From Paenibacillus donghaensis (GTDB lineage: Bacteria > Bacillota > Bacilli > Paenibacillales > Paenibacillaceae), in NCBI RefSeq assembly GCF_002192415.1, contig NZ_CP021780.1, positions 5,270,001 to 5,334,000 of the forward strand: DNA of 64,000 nucleotides, read 5' to 3'. The translations under genes and the position numbers were made by a program. The notes below the pieces were generated by a model. It was given only the letters and a program-made list of their open reading frames with translations. It was not told where the DNA came from and did no database searches. Of this stretch, positions 63,374 through 64,000 are shown piece by piece (the first letter of the stretch is position 1; every line of letters starts with the position of its first letter).

Positions 63374-64000
63374 TTAGATTGCTCCATTGTCAATCAGGCT
63401 GATGTTGTCAATATGGACTGTTAGGCTGCCGGCAGCCTCGCCATCGATATTGCCCAGCTCAAAGGAGATGCGCCCGATGGAGGTCCCGACAGATTCCACG
63501 TTGAACCCGATGGTGTACAGCTGCTCGTCACCGCCAAGATCAACAACGTCGCTGGTATAGCTGTGCCAGGTGTAGTTATTGGCCGCGTCCAGCCATCCGA
63601 TGCTGATGTTCATCTTGCGTGCTGTGGATGACTTGGCCTTGAAGGTCAACGTGTAACGGTTGCCCTCGGTATATTCAATGCCTTCATAGTAGACCTGACG
63701 GTCCCAGGAATTGCTGCCTGCGGTGCCCAGATCAATCTTCAGCTTCTCTTCTGCCGCTGAGATCGCCAATTGTCCGTTGTCTGCCGTATAAGTAGTCCAG
63801 CCCTGAATACCGGCAGCGAAGTCGCCGTTAGGCAGCAACTCGCCTTCATACGGCTGGCCTGCCAGCACAGGGTTGATCTGGACGAGTGAGATGTTATCCA
63901 GATACACATCGTGGGCACCCAGCACCTCATCAATCCTGCCCAGGCTGAACTGCAGAACGGATGCCGGCTCATTGCCGTTTGCTGTGAATCTGTATTCATA
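63374..64000 (-). CDS. C-terminal part of a carbohydrate-binding protein (CBM4/CenC-like)
   Basis: The frame is open to the right edge, so the N-terminus is missing; 208 residues are visible. It contains the end of one beta-sandwich module (FSLGRIDEVLGAHDVYLDNI) and a whole second one (NGDFAAGIQGWTTYTADNGQ, YTLTFKAKSSTARKMNISIG, ISFELGNIDGEAAGSLTVHI, DNISLID). This is the CBM4/9 or CenC type. Such modules usually follow a glycoside hydrolase domain, which would lie beyond the window. Encoded 52 bp upstream of the GH94 gene on the same strand, so co-transcription is likely. Confidence 0.82.
   Translation of the reverse strand, partial: YEYRFTANGNEPASVLQFSLGRIDEVLGAHDVYLDNISLVQINPVLAGQPYEGELLPNGDFAAGIQGWTTYTADNGQLAISAAEEKLKIDLGTAGSNSWDRQVYYEGIEYTEGNRYTLTFKAKSSTARKMNISIGWLDAANNYTWHSYTSDVVDLGGDEQLYTIGFNVESVGTSIGRISFELGNIDGEAAGSLTVHIDNISLIDNGAI

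Overview
The window reads as chromosomal DNA of a Paenibacillus-like, endospore-forming Firmicute. The case rests on spoIIP and gpr, the hrcA-grpE-dnaK-dnaJ cluster with a CIRCE operator, the comEA/comEB/comEC/comER competence locus, strong GGAGG ribosome binding sites, a T-box leader before leuS, YesM/YesN-type two-component and membrane AraC regulators, and an S-layer-anchored protease. No rRNA, tRNA, transposase or CRISPR array was seen.

Layout. 1-8 kb: the 5' part of a membrane AraC-type regulator, then mtaB, rsmE, an M50 peptidase and prmA, then a PadR/HAAS pair and a soluble PAS chemoreceptor. 8.6-16.7 kb: an L-arabinose block (araD-araB-araA-araM on the minus strand, araR nearby) with two AraR boxes upstream of araD and one upstream of araR; an LCP cell-wall ligase sits between. 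16.8-22.3 kb: two small unknown genes and a large SLH-anchored subtilase. 23-36.6 kb: dnaJ, dnaK, grpE, hrcA, a GNAT enzyme, hemW, lepA, a yqxA-like gene, spoIIP and gpr (all minus), rpsT (plus) and holA. 37.8-39.7 kb: an ECF sigma factor and its membrane anti-sigma. 41-44 kb: KDPG aldolase and kdgK, transcribed divergently, plus a LacI-type regulator. 44-50 kb: comEC, comEB, comEA and divergent comER. 50-54 kb: leuS with its T-box, and an AI-2E family exporter. 54-64 kb: a glycan region with a GH16 lichenase, an orphan solute-binding lipoprotein, a YesM/YesN pair, a GH94-type phosphorylase and the end of a carbohydrate-binding protein.

The most unusual content is intergenic. Five elements of about 200-250 bp (three of family A, one each of B and C) each carry four short inverted repeats. 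The half-sites differ between families, but centre-to-centre spacing is essentially constant: 51/61/50 bp in every A copy and in C, and 51/62/51 in B. That is roughly 5, 6 and 5 helical turns. A second repeat (family D, three copies) lies each time in the same orientation between the terminator of one minus-strand gene and the start of the next; one copy carries a 6 x 42 bp tandem array. Further tandem arrays occur between araB and araA (65 bp x 4), upstream of holA (40, 18 and 10 bp units), downstream of leuS (35-36 bp) and inside comEA (51 bp).

All assignments come from reading the sequence and recalled family knowledge; no database search was run.
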